34,208 nt of DNA, taken from NCBI GenBank assembly GCA_028694215.1, contig JAQUTW010000026.1, forward strand, positions 1-34,208, in the 5' to 3' direction. The stretch is from Paludibacteraceae bacterium. GTDB lineage: Bacteria > Bacteroidota > Bacteroidia > Bacteroidales > Paludibacteraceae. Of this stretch, positions 19,278 through 26,348 are shown piece by piece. Both the position numbers and the translations under genes were made by a program. Each line of letters starts with the position of its first letter. The first letter of the stretch is position 1. The notes below the pieces were generated by a model that worked only from the letters and a program-made list of their open reading frames with translations, had not been told where the DNA came from and ran no database searches.

Positions 19278-19310
19278 TCCACAAATAACTATATAATAGT
19301 GATTTGTGGA
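19278..19310. terminator. Palindrome after the tRNA genes (probable terminator)
   Basis: A 33-base hyphenated palindrome starts 7 bases after tRNA-Gln: TCCACAAAT and ATTTGTGGA at the ends, ACTAT and ATAGT inside, one mismatch per arm and a 3-base centre. A short T-rich stretch follows. A terminator is the simplest reading. Recombinase sites can look similar, and the repeat TTTGCACAAC occurs twice just downstream (19325-19344). Confidence 0.5.
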
Positions 19311-19361
19311 TTTCTTATATAATATTTGCACAACATTTGCACAACCATTACTTTTTTGGCA

Positions 19362-19403
19362 TAAAAAAACAGCCCCGAATCTTTGATTTTTGAGGCTGTT
19401 TGA
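19362..19403. terminator. Bidirectional rho-independent terminator
   Basis: AAACAGCC (19367-19374) pairs with GGCTGTTT (19394-19401). A-run on the left side and T-rich sequence on the right. On the reverse strand it would end transcripts from the toxin-antitoxin remnant and the PIN module. Confidence 0.75.
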
Positions 19404-19406
19404 GTA

Positions 19407-19525
19407 TTATTTTTTAGATAACCGCTTAAAATCTTTTTCAAATTCAGAGGTAATTACTATTTTCATTGTAATAAATCATCTAATGATTTTCTTTTGATTT
19501 TTGTTTCTGCAAGACAAAAGCGAAA
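19407..19525 (-). pseudogene. Remnant of a RelE-type toxin-antitoxin pair
   Basis: An ATG at 19466 opens MKIVITSEFEKDFKRLSKK and then stops (19407), after 19 residues. This matches the first helix of RelE/ParE-type toxins. Overlapping it by four bases (ATGA), the frame ending at 19463 reads TKIKRKSLDDLLQ, like the C-terminus of a matching antitoxin. Both are cut: the toxin by a stop, the antitoxin by the hairpin at 19514-19550. I read it as a decayed module, with the overlap of a normal pair still visible. Confidence 0.45.
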
Positions 19526-19550
19526 AAAGTTGTGTTTTTTTCGCTTTTGT
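19514..19550. terminator. Hairpin after the PIN-domain module
   Basis: ACAAAAGCGAAAAAA (19514-19528) pairs with TTTTTTTCGCTTTTGT (19535-19550) around GTTGTG. It lies 27 bp past the PIN gene stop on the reverse strand. A terminator is likely, though it has no separate T-run. Confidence 0.6.
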
Positions 19551-19576
19551 GTGGTAAGTGGGTGAAAATTAATTAG

Positions 19577-19990
19577 TTATTGATTTATTTTTCTAATATT
19601 TTGTGGCTTTAATACATTTATATTGTAAAAATTATTGTAGTCTTTTATGTTATTAGTTACGAAATGAAAACATTTCATTTTCCCGCTTATAACGTATTGT
19701 ATATTATCTTCCATATCCGACTGTATAAACATCATAGATTGTTCTATATCATTTTGTACAAATCCAATTACGGTAAATTTCTGAATAATAGAACGAACAA
19801 TCGTTTTTATTTCTTCATTGGCTTTTGTCTTTTGAAAAACAGACACAAGCTGCGCTATACTTAATGTAGAAGTATATAGTTTTTTACCTTTCAATGAATA
19901 AATATATTGCAAACAAAGTTTATCGTTTTGCCGATTGCTATACGCTCCTATCAAAACATTTGTATCAACAAATATATGATTATGATTCAT
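19577..19990 (-). CDS. PIN-domain ribonuclease, probable VapC-type toxin
   Basis: 137 residues. The PIN fold is suggested by the N-terminal IFVDTNVLIGAYS (acidic Asp8), a STLSIAQLVSVF helix near 57-68 carrying no obvious acidic residue, and the C-terminal FHFVTNNIKDY motif near 108-118 with a conserved Asp. PIN toxins cleave RNA with a metal-binding acidic cluster. The upstream small gene ends 2 bp before this start, as in a toxin-antitoxin pair. The second acidic residue is uncertain, so activity is not assured. Confidence 0.75.
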   Translation of the reverse strand: MNHNHIFVDTNVLIGAYSNRQNDKLCLQYIYSLKGKKLYTSTLSIAQLVSVFQKTKANEEIKTIVRSIIQKFTVIGFVQNDIEQSMMFIQSDMEDNIQYVISGKMKCFHFVTNNIKDYNNFYNINVLKPQNIRKINQ

Positions 19991-19992
19991 AA

Positions 19993-20184
19993 CTACAAGA
20001 TTACAATTCCTTTATATTTTTTCAACTCGGAAGGTGTAAGCAAATCGACATTTTTACTTACCCAACTACGCATAGCTGTATCATAAACATCCTCTTTTTT
20101 CAGTCCTGCTTTTTTTAGCATAAGCGAAACTAATTCTTGTTGCATTTTTAAAATTTCGCCTTTTGAATACTGTTTTGTTGCCAT
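19993..20184 (-). CDS. Probable antitoxin of the PIN module
   Basis: 63 residues from the ATG at 20184, chosen because a strong Shine-Dalgarno sequence (AGGAG) lies 8 bases before it; the frame extends 10 codons further. Sequence: KGEILKMQQELVSLMLKKAG followed by a helical DVYDTAMRSWVSKNVDLL. Small, helical and directly upstream of the PIN gene. I do not recognise a specific antitoxin family; the assignment is from position. Confidence 0.6.
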   Translation of the reverse strand: MATKQYSKGEILKMQQELVSLMLKKAGLKKEDVYDTAMRSWVSKNVDLLTPSELKKYKGIVIL

Positions 20185-20192
20185 AATTTTTT

Positions 20193-20219
20193 CTCCTATA
20201 TTTTTACTTTGCAAAAGTA
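20193..20219 (-). promoter_or_regulatory. Promoter -7 box and strong Shine-Dalgarno of the PIN module
   Basis: The reverse strand has TACTTTTG (20212-20219) and AGGAG (20193-20197) 8 bases before the ATG. Most genes around it have only A-rich leaders, so the Shine-Dalgarno is unusual and decides the start. Confidence 0.6.
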
Positions 20220-20238
20220 CAAAAATTATACCAAATAT

Positions 20239-20268
20239 AAAAAAGCGACTGTTTAGGTCGCTTTTTTG
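20239..20268. terminator. Terminator ending the viral late operon
   Basis: AAAAAGCGAC (20240-20249) pairs with GTCGCTTTTT (20257-20266), with A and T runs. It lies 13 bp after the stop of the LPD1-clamp gene on the reverse strand and marks the end of the 10-kb operon. Confidence 0.85.
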
Positions 20269-20280
20269 CTTAATCTCTTT

Positions 20281-21873
20281 TTATTTTTCATATAAAGTAG
20301 GCATTATAAGACACAACAAATTACGACTTCTCAAAATAACAGGTCTTGTTACATCAGAGCAATATTCTAAATCAAAAGTAGTATCTTTGTTTAAAGATAA
20401 AAATTTCAGCGCATTATAAAAATAATTAACGTCGATATAAGTTTTGCCAATAATATTTATAAGAGAATTATATTTATCACCCATGATAAGCCCTTTGTAT
20501 TTTTGAGGAGTACCATTTGGAAAAATGTCTATCGACGAACATTTTTTCCCAAATTCTTTTTGGAATGCTTTCAGTTGTTCTATCTTCGCTTTGGCTTTAA
20601 CTGTTTCGGAGGCTAAATTCAAAGTTTTTTTTGTTTTATAAGTAGGTATTACCGCTTTCCAATTTGGATATTTGATATTAGTATATTTAATTTCATTAAA
20701 ATTTTTATCAAAAACTTTTCCTTGCATGGTACTTGGATATATCACATCGTTATACAACAATAGAATGTGAGTATCAGTGGCGACTATTTGTTGCTTGCCG
20801 CCATTTTTGTCGTAGAATACGCCACACAATAAAGGACGAATATTTTTGTTTTCTTTTGTCGCTTGTGTATTTATAGCTTGCAACAAAGAGTTGTGTATAG
20901 TTTTATAGTTTAATACTGTGGCAGATTTGGAAGTTTTATTTGATGTTATCGACTTTTTTTCCACAGGCTTATTTACTTTCACCGGTGTCTGTATCTTTTT
21001 TACCTCTCTTTTTGCAGCTATTTTAATAGTTGGATAAGGTTTTGTTATGAGCCGGGAAGTCTTACCATTTAAAAAGTTTGCGACTTCTTTACAAAAAGCA
21101 TCTGCAAGTGTAATAAGTGGCTTAAAATCCTTTTCGGTTAAATATGCCTTATCGAGTATGTATGTTCCCCAACGTTTACACAAAAACGTGTTATTGGTCT
21201 TTTTTTGAGCCAATTTGTAACAAATATATTGTTCAAAGAAGCGCGCCCAAATCTCTGTACGCCTATGCCAATATTCATTATTTTTTTGTAAACGTTCATG
21301 GCTTTCACTTCTAATTATGGCATCGACAATTTTATTTACATACCATCGGAACTGTGCGCCTGTATTGTCGGGTAATGTTTTTGCTGTGCTGGCACCACCT
21401 GACAATGCCGCATATTGTTTGTGTTGGTCGATAAACGAACCAAAATTATAATCAATGGCGTGAGCGTATTCATGTGCCAAACTGCCAAAGCCTTTTTCTT
21501 TGGTTAGGTTTATCATGTTAGCCGTAGGTTCGTAATGTGCAAGGGCGGCACTCATGCCACGTGCGCCAAATGCGATACCTATTTGTTGCTCCAAACCGAT
21601 ATTTTTTGTACAAAGAATTGTTGCGAGGTCGCGCAAGGAACTTTCGGCTGCAAGGATACGATCATGGCGGTCGTTGTTTGAAAGCCAATTGCCAAACTCA
21701 AAGCCTTTCAGTTTATAAGTTGCCAATATCTTTTGCAAATCGACGGTGTCGCTACTGCCGGCACCTACCACCATAGCAGCTCCACGTGGCTTTAATGATT
21801 TGCCTTTCCAATATCTATCTGCACGTCCACCACTATTGATGGTAGCATTTGTATCTGTCAGTTTCCCTTTCAT
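20281..21873 (-). CDS. LPD1-type metalloprotease domain fused to a sliding-clamp-like domain
   Basis: 530 residues. Residues 95-150 match the large-polyvalent-protein-associated domain LPD1: IGIAFGARGMSAALAHYEP, then HEYAHAIDY with the zinc motif HEYAH (134-138). RRTEIWARFFEQY (205-217) supplies the expected later glutamates. A lysine-rich linker (about 280-320) leads to a second domain from about 322 that resembles a DNA polymerase III beta clamp: VATDTHILLLYND (364-376) and YPNWKAVIP (402-410) copy the clamp motifs ATDGHRL and FPDYxxVIP. LPD1 occurs in proteins that enter cells with phage or plasmid DNA. Last gene of the late operon. The clamp match is by eye. Confidence 0.65.
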   Translation of the reverse strand: MKGKLTDTNATINSGGRADRYWKGKSLKPRGAAMVVGAGSSDTVDLQKILATYKLKGFEFGNWLSNNDRHDRILAAESSLRDLATILCTKNIGLEQQIGIAFGARGMSAALAHYEPTANMINLTKEKGFGSLAHEYAHAIDYNFGSFIDQHKQYAALSGGASTAKTLPDNTGAQFRWYVNKIVDAIIRSESHERLQKNNEYWHRRTEIWARFFEQYICYKLAQKKTNNTFLCKRWGTYILDKAYLTEKDFKPLITLADAFCKEVANFLNGKTSRLITKPYPTIKIAAKREVKKIQTPVKVNKPVEKKSITSNKTSKSATVLNYKTIHNSLLQAINTQATKENKNIRPLLCGVFYDKNGGKQQIVATDTHILLLYNDVIYPSTMQGKVFDKNFNEIKYTNIKYPNWKAVIPTYKTKKTLNLASETVKAKAKIEQLKAFQKEFGKKCSSIDIFPNGTPQKYKGLIMGDKYNSLINIIGKTYIDVNYFYNALKFLSLNKDTTFDLEYCSDVTRPVILRSRNLLCLIMPTLYEK

Positions 21874-21899
21874 GATTTTGTTTGTTTGTTAGAATAAAT

Positions 21900-22190
21900 T
21901 CATTTGTAATAGGTAGGTTGAAAAGGTGCTTTTTGCAAGTTTCTTCCCCAAATATTTTTTAAACCTGCAATTACAGCAATCCTTTTTTGCGTACCCGTAG
22001 CTAATGTAATAAGTGTATTTTCGTATGATTCGCTTTGTGCTGTTTGGGGTTGGTCAAAATACATTTTTAACAACGATTTTGTTGTATATTTTGAAAAATC
22101 AAAATTCTTTACCGTCGTTTTTTTATTTCCTTTTGCAATGCGCATTTCTTTTGCTTGTAGCTTTGCTACCGGTTTTTTTAATTTTACCAT
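21900..22190 (-). CDS. Small basic hypothetical protein
   Basis: 96 residues from the ATG at 22190; the frame extends 41 codons upstream but that part overlaps a promoter-like region. The N-terminus MVKLKKPVAKLQAKEMRIAK is strongly basic, then KNFDFSKYTTKSLLKMYFDQ and a helical C-terminus. No family recognised. It precedes the LPD1-clamp gene by 26 bp and follows the nuclease-like gene. Confidence 0.6.
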   Translation of the reverse strand: MVKLKKPVAKLQAKEMRIAKGNKKTTVKNFDFSKYTTKSLLKMYFDQPQTAQSESYENTLITLATGTQKRIAVIAGLKNIWGRNLQKAPFQPTYYK

Positions 22191-22208
22191 GATTTTTTTA
22201 TTTAAAAG

Positions 22209-22238
22209 TTTGATATTTAAAAATTTGTTGTATCTTTG
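22209..22238 (+). promoter_or_regulatory. Forward promoter-like site inside the late operon
   Basis: TTTG (22209-22212), 18 bp, then TATCTTTG (22231-22238), on the strand opposite to all surrounding genes. It would produce a transcript antisense to the nuclease-like gene at 22320-22757. No ORF follows it. Confidence 0.45.
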
Positions 22239-22319
22239 CCTCACCGTTTTGCCATACAGTGTAGGCATATAAAAAAAATAACGACAACGATTTTGTTTTT
22301 TTTCGGTAAACACAAGCCC

Positions 22320-22757
22320 TTATCTTTTTGATTTGGGCTTTTTTCTTAAATCAAAGGCTGTCAATATCCACTTTTTACTTTTGCCTTTATATGTCCTTTC
22401 TATAACAATCCTAAATGACTTTGATTCTAAAATAAATTCCTCTTTTGTTTCCGACAAGCTCAATTCGCCAAATTGAATAACAATAGGTATAAAATCTTCA
22501 ACCTCAAATCCGAGTTGCTTTATCTCTTTGCCGTGCTTTTCGATAATGTGATTCAGACCAAAACCTTTATTTGTTTTCGGCTCGTTTTCTCCCCAAACAA
22601 TATCTATATCGCCAATATCGGAACGGAATAACGCGGCAATACATTCGCCGTGCTTCACCTTTTTTAAATGCTTTATAGCCTCTTTTGGTTTATGGTAAAA
22701 CTCTGTGTATTGCTCACCAAAATCTCCAATTGTGCGTTTTTTCAACTTTTTTTCCAT
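22320..22757 (-). CDS. PBECR-type (barnase/EndoU/colicin/RelE-like) nuclease
   Basis: 145 residues. IGDIDIVWGENEPKTNKGFG near 68-87 and the following LNHIIEKHGKEI, with the C-terminal KKWILTAFDLRKK, fit the phage barnase-EndoU-ColicinE5/D-RelE-like nucleases: a G-x-I-x-x-x-W-G strand, a conserved HIIxKH helix and a final W-hydrophobic-x-T-A-F strand. Such domains are predicted RNases often joined to phage polyvalent proteins. Here it is a separate small protein two genes upstream of the LPD1 protein. It may be a virion cargo or a toxin; no immunity gene is recognised. Confidence 0.65.
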   Translation of the reverse strand: MEKKLKKRTIGDFGEQYTEFYHKPKEAIKHLKKVKHGECIAALFRSDIGDIDIVWGENEPKTNKGFGLNHIIEKHGKEIKQLGFEVEDFIPIVIQFGELSLSETKEEFILESKSFRIVIERTYKGKSKKWILTAFDLRKKPKSKR

Positions 22758-22763
22758 ATCGTT

Positions 22764-23303
22764 TTACCCAAAATATAGTTCACTTTCGGCTGCACGGCGT
22801 GTTACAAGCCCGGCAACAACAACGCCGCCTGACAGCTTCCATTTGGCGAACTCGTCAGCTATTGTTTTATCGTCCGGGTCGGCTTTTATTTTTTTGAGCA
22901 ACGTCGATGTTTTGAACATCCCACTGCCAACGTTGAACACAAAGGAAACAAGCGCATCGAATTGATTTTGTGAAATCTTTAAACTTTCATTGTTTACAGT
23001 TGCTTCTGCGGTTTTAAGGTCGCTATCAAGCCACATTTCCGCTTGTTCTTTGGTGCAAGTGTCGCCCATCACAACGCCTGTCGTGTGTCCGTAGCCTATT
23101 GTAGGTATGCCCGAACTGCAGTAATACGCATTTTCACGATAACCCTCAAAACCTTTTATAAGGTTTTTGCCTTTCCACGATGTTGTTTTCATGCCTTTTG
23201 TTTTTCTGTTGGGTAAATAGTGTATAAAAAACCATAAAATAACGGCAAGTGTAACCGATACACTTGCAGCACCGCCAATTATAAGTTTCTCACGTGTCGT
23301 CAT
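22764..23303 (-). CDS. GH24 endolysin (phage lysozyme) with N-terminal signal anchor
   Basis: 179 residues. Residues 7-29 form a membrane helix rich in Gly, Ala and Ser (LIIGGAASVSVTLAVILWFF), as in signal-anchor-release endolysins. The catalytic segment GFEGYRENAY followed by YCSSGIPTIGYGHT gives Glu53, Cys62 and Thr68 with T4-lysozyme spacing (+9, +15); cysteine replaces the usual aspartate, as in the SAR endolysin of phage P1. It cleaves the glycan chains of peptidoglycan for host lysis. It follows the spanin gene by 1 bp. Confidence 0.9.
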   Translation of the reverse strand: MTTREKLIIGGAASVSVTLAVILWFFIHYLPNRKTKGMKTTSWKGKNLIKGFEGYRENAYYCSSGIPTIGYGHTTGVVMGDTCTKEQAEMWLDSDLKTAEATVNNESLKISQNQFDALVSFVFNVGSGMFKTSTLLKKIKADPDDKTIADEFAKWKLSGGVVVAGLVTRRAAESELYFG

Positions 23304-23304
23304 G

Positions 23305-23805
23305 TTATTTTTTTAGCAACCGTAAAATTATGGTTACTACAATAATGGTAACAAATAAAATTCCCATGCCAATAAGAAATCCCTTAATCGGCGACAATGG
23401 TTTTTCTTTTGCTTCGGTAAGGAATACCGGAACGCTATGTTTGCGCTCAAAAACCGTTGTATCGGAAATTTGCTCTGCCATCAAAATAAAACCGCTGTCG
23501 GTTGGAACAATAGAAGCGCGGGCGTTGCCTGCAATAAGTGTAATACCTTTCTTGTAGTCGGCTTTTTCCACTTCGAGGTTGTCGCTCACGCTGCTATTAT
23601 TCAGGTTTTCCAACAAAACCAAATCTTCTATGGTAAATATCGTTTTCGTTACTACATTGGAAGTTATCAGCGTGTCGTTAAGCACTACCACACTATCCCG
23701 TTGTAGTTCCGGGTGGTTGTCTATTATACGCGTCAAACGTTCGCGAGGTGTCGCACAATTCGACAACGAAAACAACAATACTATGAATAATAAGTATTTA
23801 CGCAC
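23305..23805 (-). CDS. Unimolecular spanin (u-spanin)-like lipoprotein
   Basis: 166 residues with both ends membrane-anchored. The N-terminus MRKYLLFIVLLFSLSNCATP has a lipobox-like LSNC (Cys17), sending it to the outer membrane. Residues 142-162 form a C-terminal helix (GMGILFVTIIVVTIILRLL) ending in two lysines, an inner-membrane anchor. The middle is extended and Thr/Val-rich. This layout is that of u-spanins such as T1 gp11, which fuse inner and outer membranes at the end of lysis. It lies directly upstream of the endolysin. Assigned from architecture and context, not from sequence similarity. Confidence 0.7.
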   Translation of the reverse strand: MRKYLLFIVLLFSLSNCATPRERLTRIIDNHPELQRDSVVVLNDTLITSNVVTKTIFTIEDLVLLENLNNSSVSDNLEVEKADYKKGITLIAGNARASIVPTDSGFILMAEQISDTTVFERKHSVPVFLTEAKEKPLSPIKGFLIGMGILFVTIIVVTIILRLLKK

Positions 23806-24055
23806 CTTTCATTATTTTTTTACGCAAAGCTTGTAATTCTAATTTCATTTCTTCCTGTCCTTTTTTCAATGCCGCATTTTCCGCGTTCAAGTCCACAACT
23901 TTGTTGTACAATTCCGTATTCTTGCAAACAAGCATATCTATTGTAGTTTGCAATTTGTCCAAAGTAGAATTGTTGCGAACGCGCCTGCCGGCAAACCAAG
24001 AAGCTACTCCCGTAATAATTGGAAGTATAAAAGTAAGCCATTGAAATAAGCCCAT
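23798..24055 (-). CDS. Small membrane protein with coiled coil (lysis cassette)
   Basis: 85 residues: one N-terminal membrane helix (LFQWLTFILPIITGVASWFA), a basic GRRVRNN stop-transfer, then a long heptad coiled coil to the end (VVDLNAENAALKKGQEEMKL). It overlaps the spanin gene by 8 bp. From position it may be a holin-like or regulatory lysis protein; similar small TM-coil proteins are frequent beside lysis genes of Bacteroidota phages. No direct holin signature. Confidence 0.65.
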   Translation of the reverse strand: MGLFQWLTFILPIITGVASWFAGRRVRNNSTLDKLQTTIDMLVCKNTELYNKVVDLNAENAALKKGQEEMKLELQALRKKIMKGA

Positions 24056-24056
24056 A

Positions 24057-24458
24057 TTATAAAGAATTAAATTGTGCTTCGCTTACTGTTTCCGTGTTAA
24101 ACACAAACTTTACAACCGATAAAGTTTTAGACCCAAAATAGCCATCTACTTTTAGTTGTTCTATTTGTTTTCCCTTTTCGTCGTAAGGCACCACAGGCGG
24201 AACCAAACCAATAATTCTCGCATTCAGCTTTTCCTGCAAATCCATTACCTTACTGTTGTACGATAGCGATGATTTCAAAGGGAAACCGCCGTTTGCCGCA
24301 TTCGAATTTGTTCCGTTTCCGGTAGAAGTTCCACCGGAAATTTGTGTGGTTGTTGTTTTGGTTGTTTTCTTGTTGGCTGCCCAAATTACAACAATGGCAA
24401 TAAGCACAAGCAGCCCACAACCGCCAAATAAAAACGCTTTTTTCTTGTTAAGTTTCAT
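24057..24458 (-). CDS. Membrane-anchored peptidoglycan-binding-like protein
   Basis: 133 residues. A membrane helix at 9-28 (LFGGCGLLVLIAIVVIWAAN), a Thr/Gly/Ser/Asn-rich linker (about 30-62), then a C-terminal region resembling PG_binding_1: KVMDLQEKLNA ... LKVDGYFGSKTLSVVKFVFN, with the diagnostic V-DGxFGxxT step. It could tether the virion membrane or injection machinery to the cell wall. One base separates it from the next lysis gene. Confidence 0.7.
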   Translation of the reverse strand: MKLNKKKAFLFGGCGLLVLIAIVVIWAANKKTTKTTTTQISGGTSTGNGTNSNAANGGFPLKSSLSYNSKVMDLQEKLNARIIGLVPPVVPYDEKGKQIEQLKVDGYFGSKTLSVVKFVFNTETVSEAQFNSL

Positions 24459-24462
24459 AACA

Positions 24463-24816
24463 TTATGCGTTTAAAGATTCAACCATTTCAATAAAGCGGG
24501 CTTTTACGACAACGGCTTCGCTGTCTATAGCTCCTTTTATTGTGGCAAATTCCTCATCTGAAACCTCTATTTGTGTAGGAGTTGCAAGTGCCAAATTTTC
24601 ATTGATACGTTGCCCCAAATCAAATAAAGCGGTGGCTTCTGCATCTGTGCCGGTGCGACTGCGTAAAATTTTTGCAAGTGCAAGACTGCCAAATTTTACC
24701 GGTGTTATTTCTGCTACACGCGCACCGGTTTCTTCCGTTACATAACGCCCTGTTTGAGTTGATACGGTTTCATCATTCAAACCTTTGATAGTGTCATTTA
24801 ATAATAATTTTTTCAT
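24463..24816 (-). CDS. Virion-operon protein of unknown function
   Basis: 117 residues, soluble, no membrane segment. It opens MKKLLLNDTIKGLNDETVST and has a helical C-terminal half (DLGQRINENLALATPTQIEV, then FATIKGAIDSEAVVVKARF). Acidic. It resembles small chaperone-like or structural proteins in this position only in a general way. Not recognised. Confidence 0.65.
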   Translation of the reverse strand: MKKLLLNDTIKGLNDETVSTQTGRYVTEETGARVAEITPVKFGSLALAKILRSRTGTDAEATALFDLGQRINENLALATPTQIEVSDEEFATIKGAIDSEAVVVKARFIEMVESLNA

Positions 24817-24843
24817 TGTTTTTATTGTTTAATTTGTTAATAA

Positions 24844-25929
24844 TTAGTTTATTCCAAGCAATGTTTTTAATTGTGCAATACCGGTAGCCGATAAATAGAT
24901 GGCATCAATATTGGGAGTGGTTGAATTTCCTATTTTCACGGAACCAAAACCACTTGCAATTAATAACTCATCAGTATTCTGTGTCAGCATTGGTTTACTT
25001 CCGTACCCACTAATACTAACACCATTTTCATACATAGAAATTACGGCTGAACCATCTGCACCAAAATAGGTAACAGGCACATCATTAATGCTGTGAGTAG
25101 CTTTGATGAGTGTGCGTGTACCGTCTTTTAAATAGATTGCACTTTCGGGATTTCCTGCGGGATAAAAAATATCGTACTCTTTTTTTAGTATTCCGGCAAA
25201 ATCAATATTCAAATATGCGTCGTCGTAAACTCTTTCAGTTTTAACAATATCTTGCCCGTAATGATGGATAAGAAATTGGGAAACATCACAATAAATGCGG
25301 TCTGAATCTTCAATACTTCCACCATTCGTTCTAATAACAAAAGAATTTCCGCCAAATAATTCTGCTAAATTTTGATCTAAAGTTAGTTTTGATAAACTAT
25401 TGCAAAAATACGCCACATCTCTTATTGGGTCATAATGGATAAAATCATTTAGAAAAGAATTATAAATTATGTCGGTGCAAACCCAATCCGTCGTTGTTAA
25501 ATTTCGAGTGCTTAAATGATCCAACCTAGCATTATAAGATAAATAAGTGTTAGTATTCGCGTATGAGAATAAATTATCAGTTACAACTGCTTCACTAAAA
25601 GCACCTATCGGAGAGTTTACTTCATTTGCAATCGTAGCTTTATTCGCGTTTAAGTTTCCTCTAAAAGTAGCAGATGAACCTCTTAAATCGCCTGTTATAG
25701 TAACGCCTTCGTCTGAATTTAAAACAATTTTAGCGTATGCACGAGCGTAAAGATTGTCTTTTGCGTGATATGGATCATAATCGTTAAGTTCTATATACGC
25801 TGTTCCGTCAGGAGATTTTATAGCTCCGCAGGTAGAACCGACATCTATAACCATCGCTCCATTTGGGTAGGTTAAGCTGTCAGCTTTGCGCATTTTGCCA
25901 AGAATACTATCAAATTTGGCTTTACTCAT
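24844..25929 (-). CDS. Fibre/spike-like protein, candidate receptor-binding protein
   Basis: 361 residues, the largest protein of the virion part. A beta-rich N-terminal half with regular short strands (GVTITGDLRGSSATFRGNLN, a fibre-like layered motif), and a C-terminus that repeats strand-turn elements (SISGYGSKPMLTQNTDELLI, GSVKIGNSTTPNIDAIYLS) ending in a short helix TGIAQLKTLLGIN, a layout common in trimeric phage fibres. No enzyme motif. It overlaps the preceding gene by 4 bp (ATGA), so the two are probably translated together. Confidence 0.65.
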   Translation of the reverse strand: MSKAKFDSILGKMRKADSLTYPNGAMVIDVGSTCGAIKSPDGTAYIELNDYDPYHAKDNLYARAYAKIVLNSDEGVTITGDLRGSSATFRGNLNANKATIANEVNSPIGAFSEAVVTDNLFSYANTNTYLSYNARLDHLSTRNLTTTDWVCTDIIYNSFLNDFIHYDPIRDVAYFCNSLSKLTLDQNLAELFGGNSFVIRTNGGSIEDSDRIYCDVSQFLIHHYGQDIVKTERVYDDAYLNIDFAGILKKEYDIFYPAGNPESAIYLKDGTRTLIKATHSINDVPVTYFGADGSAVISMYENGVSISGYGSKPMLTQNTDELLIASGFGSVKIGNSTTPNIDAIYLSATGIAQLKTLLGIN

Positions 25930-26210
25930 CTTGCAAAATAATAGGTATAAGTTAAATAATCGTTAGGCGAAAAAGCAAAATTCATATCTCCATTGGGATA
26001 TTCTTTGTACGTGCGTGTTACGCTTACACTGTTTTCTGTGGTTGTTTCTGTGCGCATTTTACAGATACGCCAAATATTTTGCTGCACAAGCGGCGTATTT
26101 CCTGACCGCAAAGCCGCATTTAGATAGCACAAATAAACATCGTTTCCAACCTCTATTACAAGGTCGGCAACGGCACTTAACTGTAGTATTTCATTCGTAA
26201 ATATATTCAT
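25926..26210 (-). CDS. Small protein coupled to the fibre gene
   Basis: 94 residues, no membrane helix. IFTNEILQLSAVADLVIEVG, DVYLCYLNAALRSGN and a C-terminal Tyr-rich strand region (DYLTYTYYFAR). Its stop overlaps the start of the fibre-like gene, suggesting stoichiometric translation; a connector, base or chaperone for the fibre is plausible but unproved. Confidence 0.65.
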   Translation of the reverse strand: MNIFTNEILQLSAVADLVIEVGNDVYLCYLNAALRSGNTPLVQQNIWRICKMRTETTTENSVSVTRTYKEYPNGDMNFAFSPNDYLTYTYYFAR

Positions 26211-26213
26211 GGC

Positions 26214-26345
26214 TTACTTTTTATAAATGTATAATGCCACAAAGAAAAACAAGATTACAAAAGATAATGAGAGTGCCAATTCAACAAATATAGATGTTGG
26301 CACTTCTACCTTTACGCCAATTGTTGTTAATGTATTTGTGTCCAT
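26214..26345 (-). CDS. 43-residue single-pass membrane protein
   Basis: A very short gene, ATG at 26345 to TAA at 26214, closely packed between its neighbours (3 bp on both sides). A polar N-terminus (MDTNTLTTIGVKVEVPTSIF) precedes one helix (VELALSLSFVILFFFVALYI) and ends YKK. Size, packing and topology match the many minor membrane proteins of this operon. Confidence 0.7.
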   Translation of the reverse strand: MDTNTLTTIGVKVEVPTSIFVELALSLSFVILFFFVALYIYKK

Positions 26346-26348
26346 TTT

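Noticed and set aside
19278-19310. Core attachment site of an integrase
   Set aside because: Nothing in the window matches it a second time and a terminator explains it; kept only as a possibility.
19107-19331. A 74-residue reverse ORF across the two tRNA genes
   Set aside because: It is the antisense translation of the tRNAs (the frequent spurious protein with GFEPRQ / WDSNPLPFDC); the tRNAs fold well on the forward strand.
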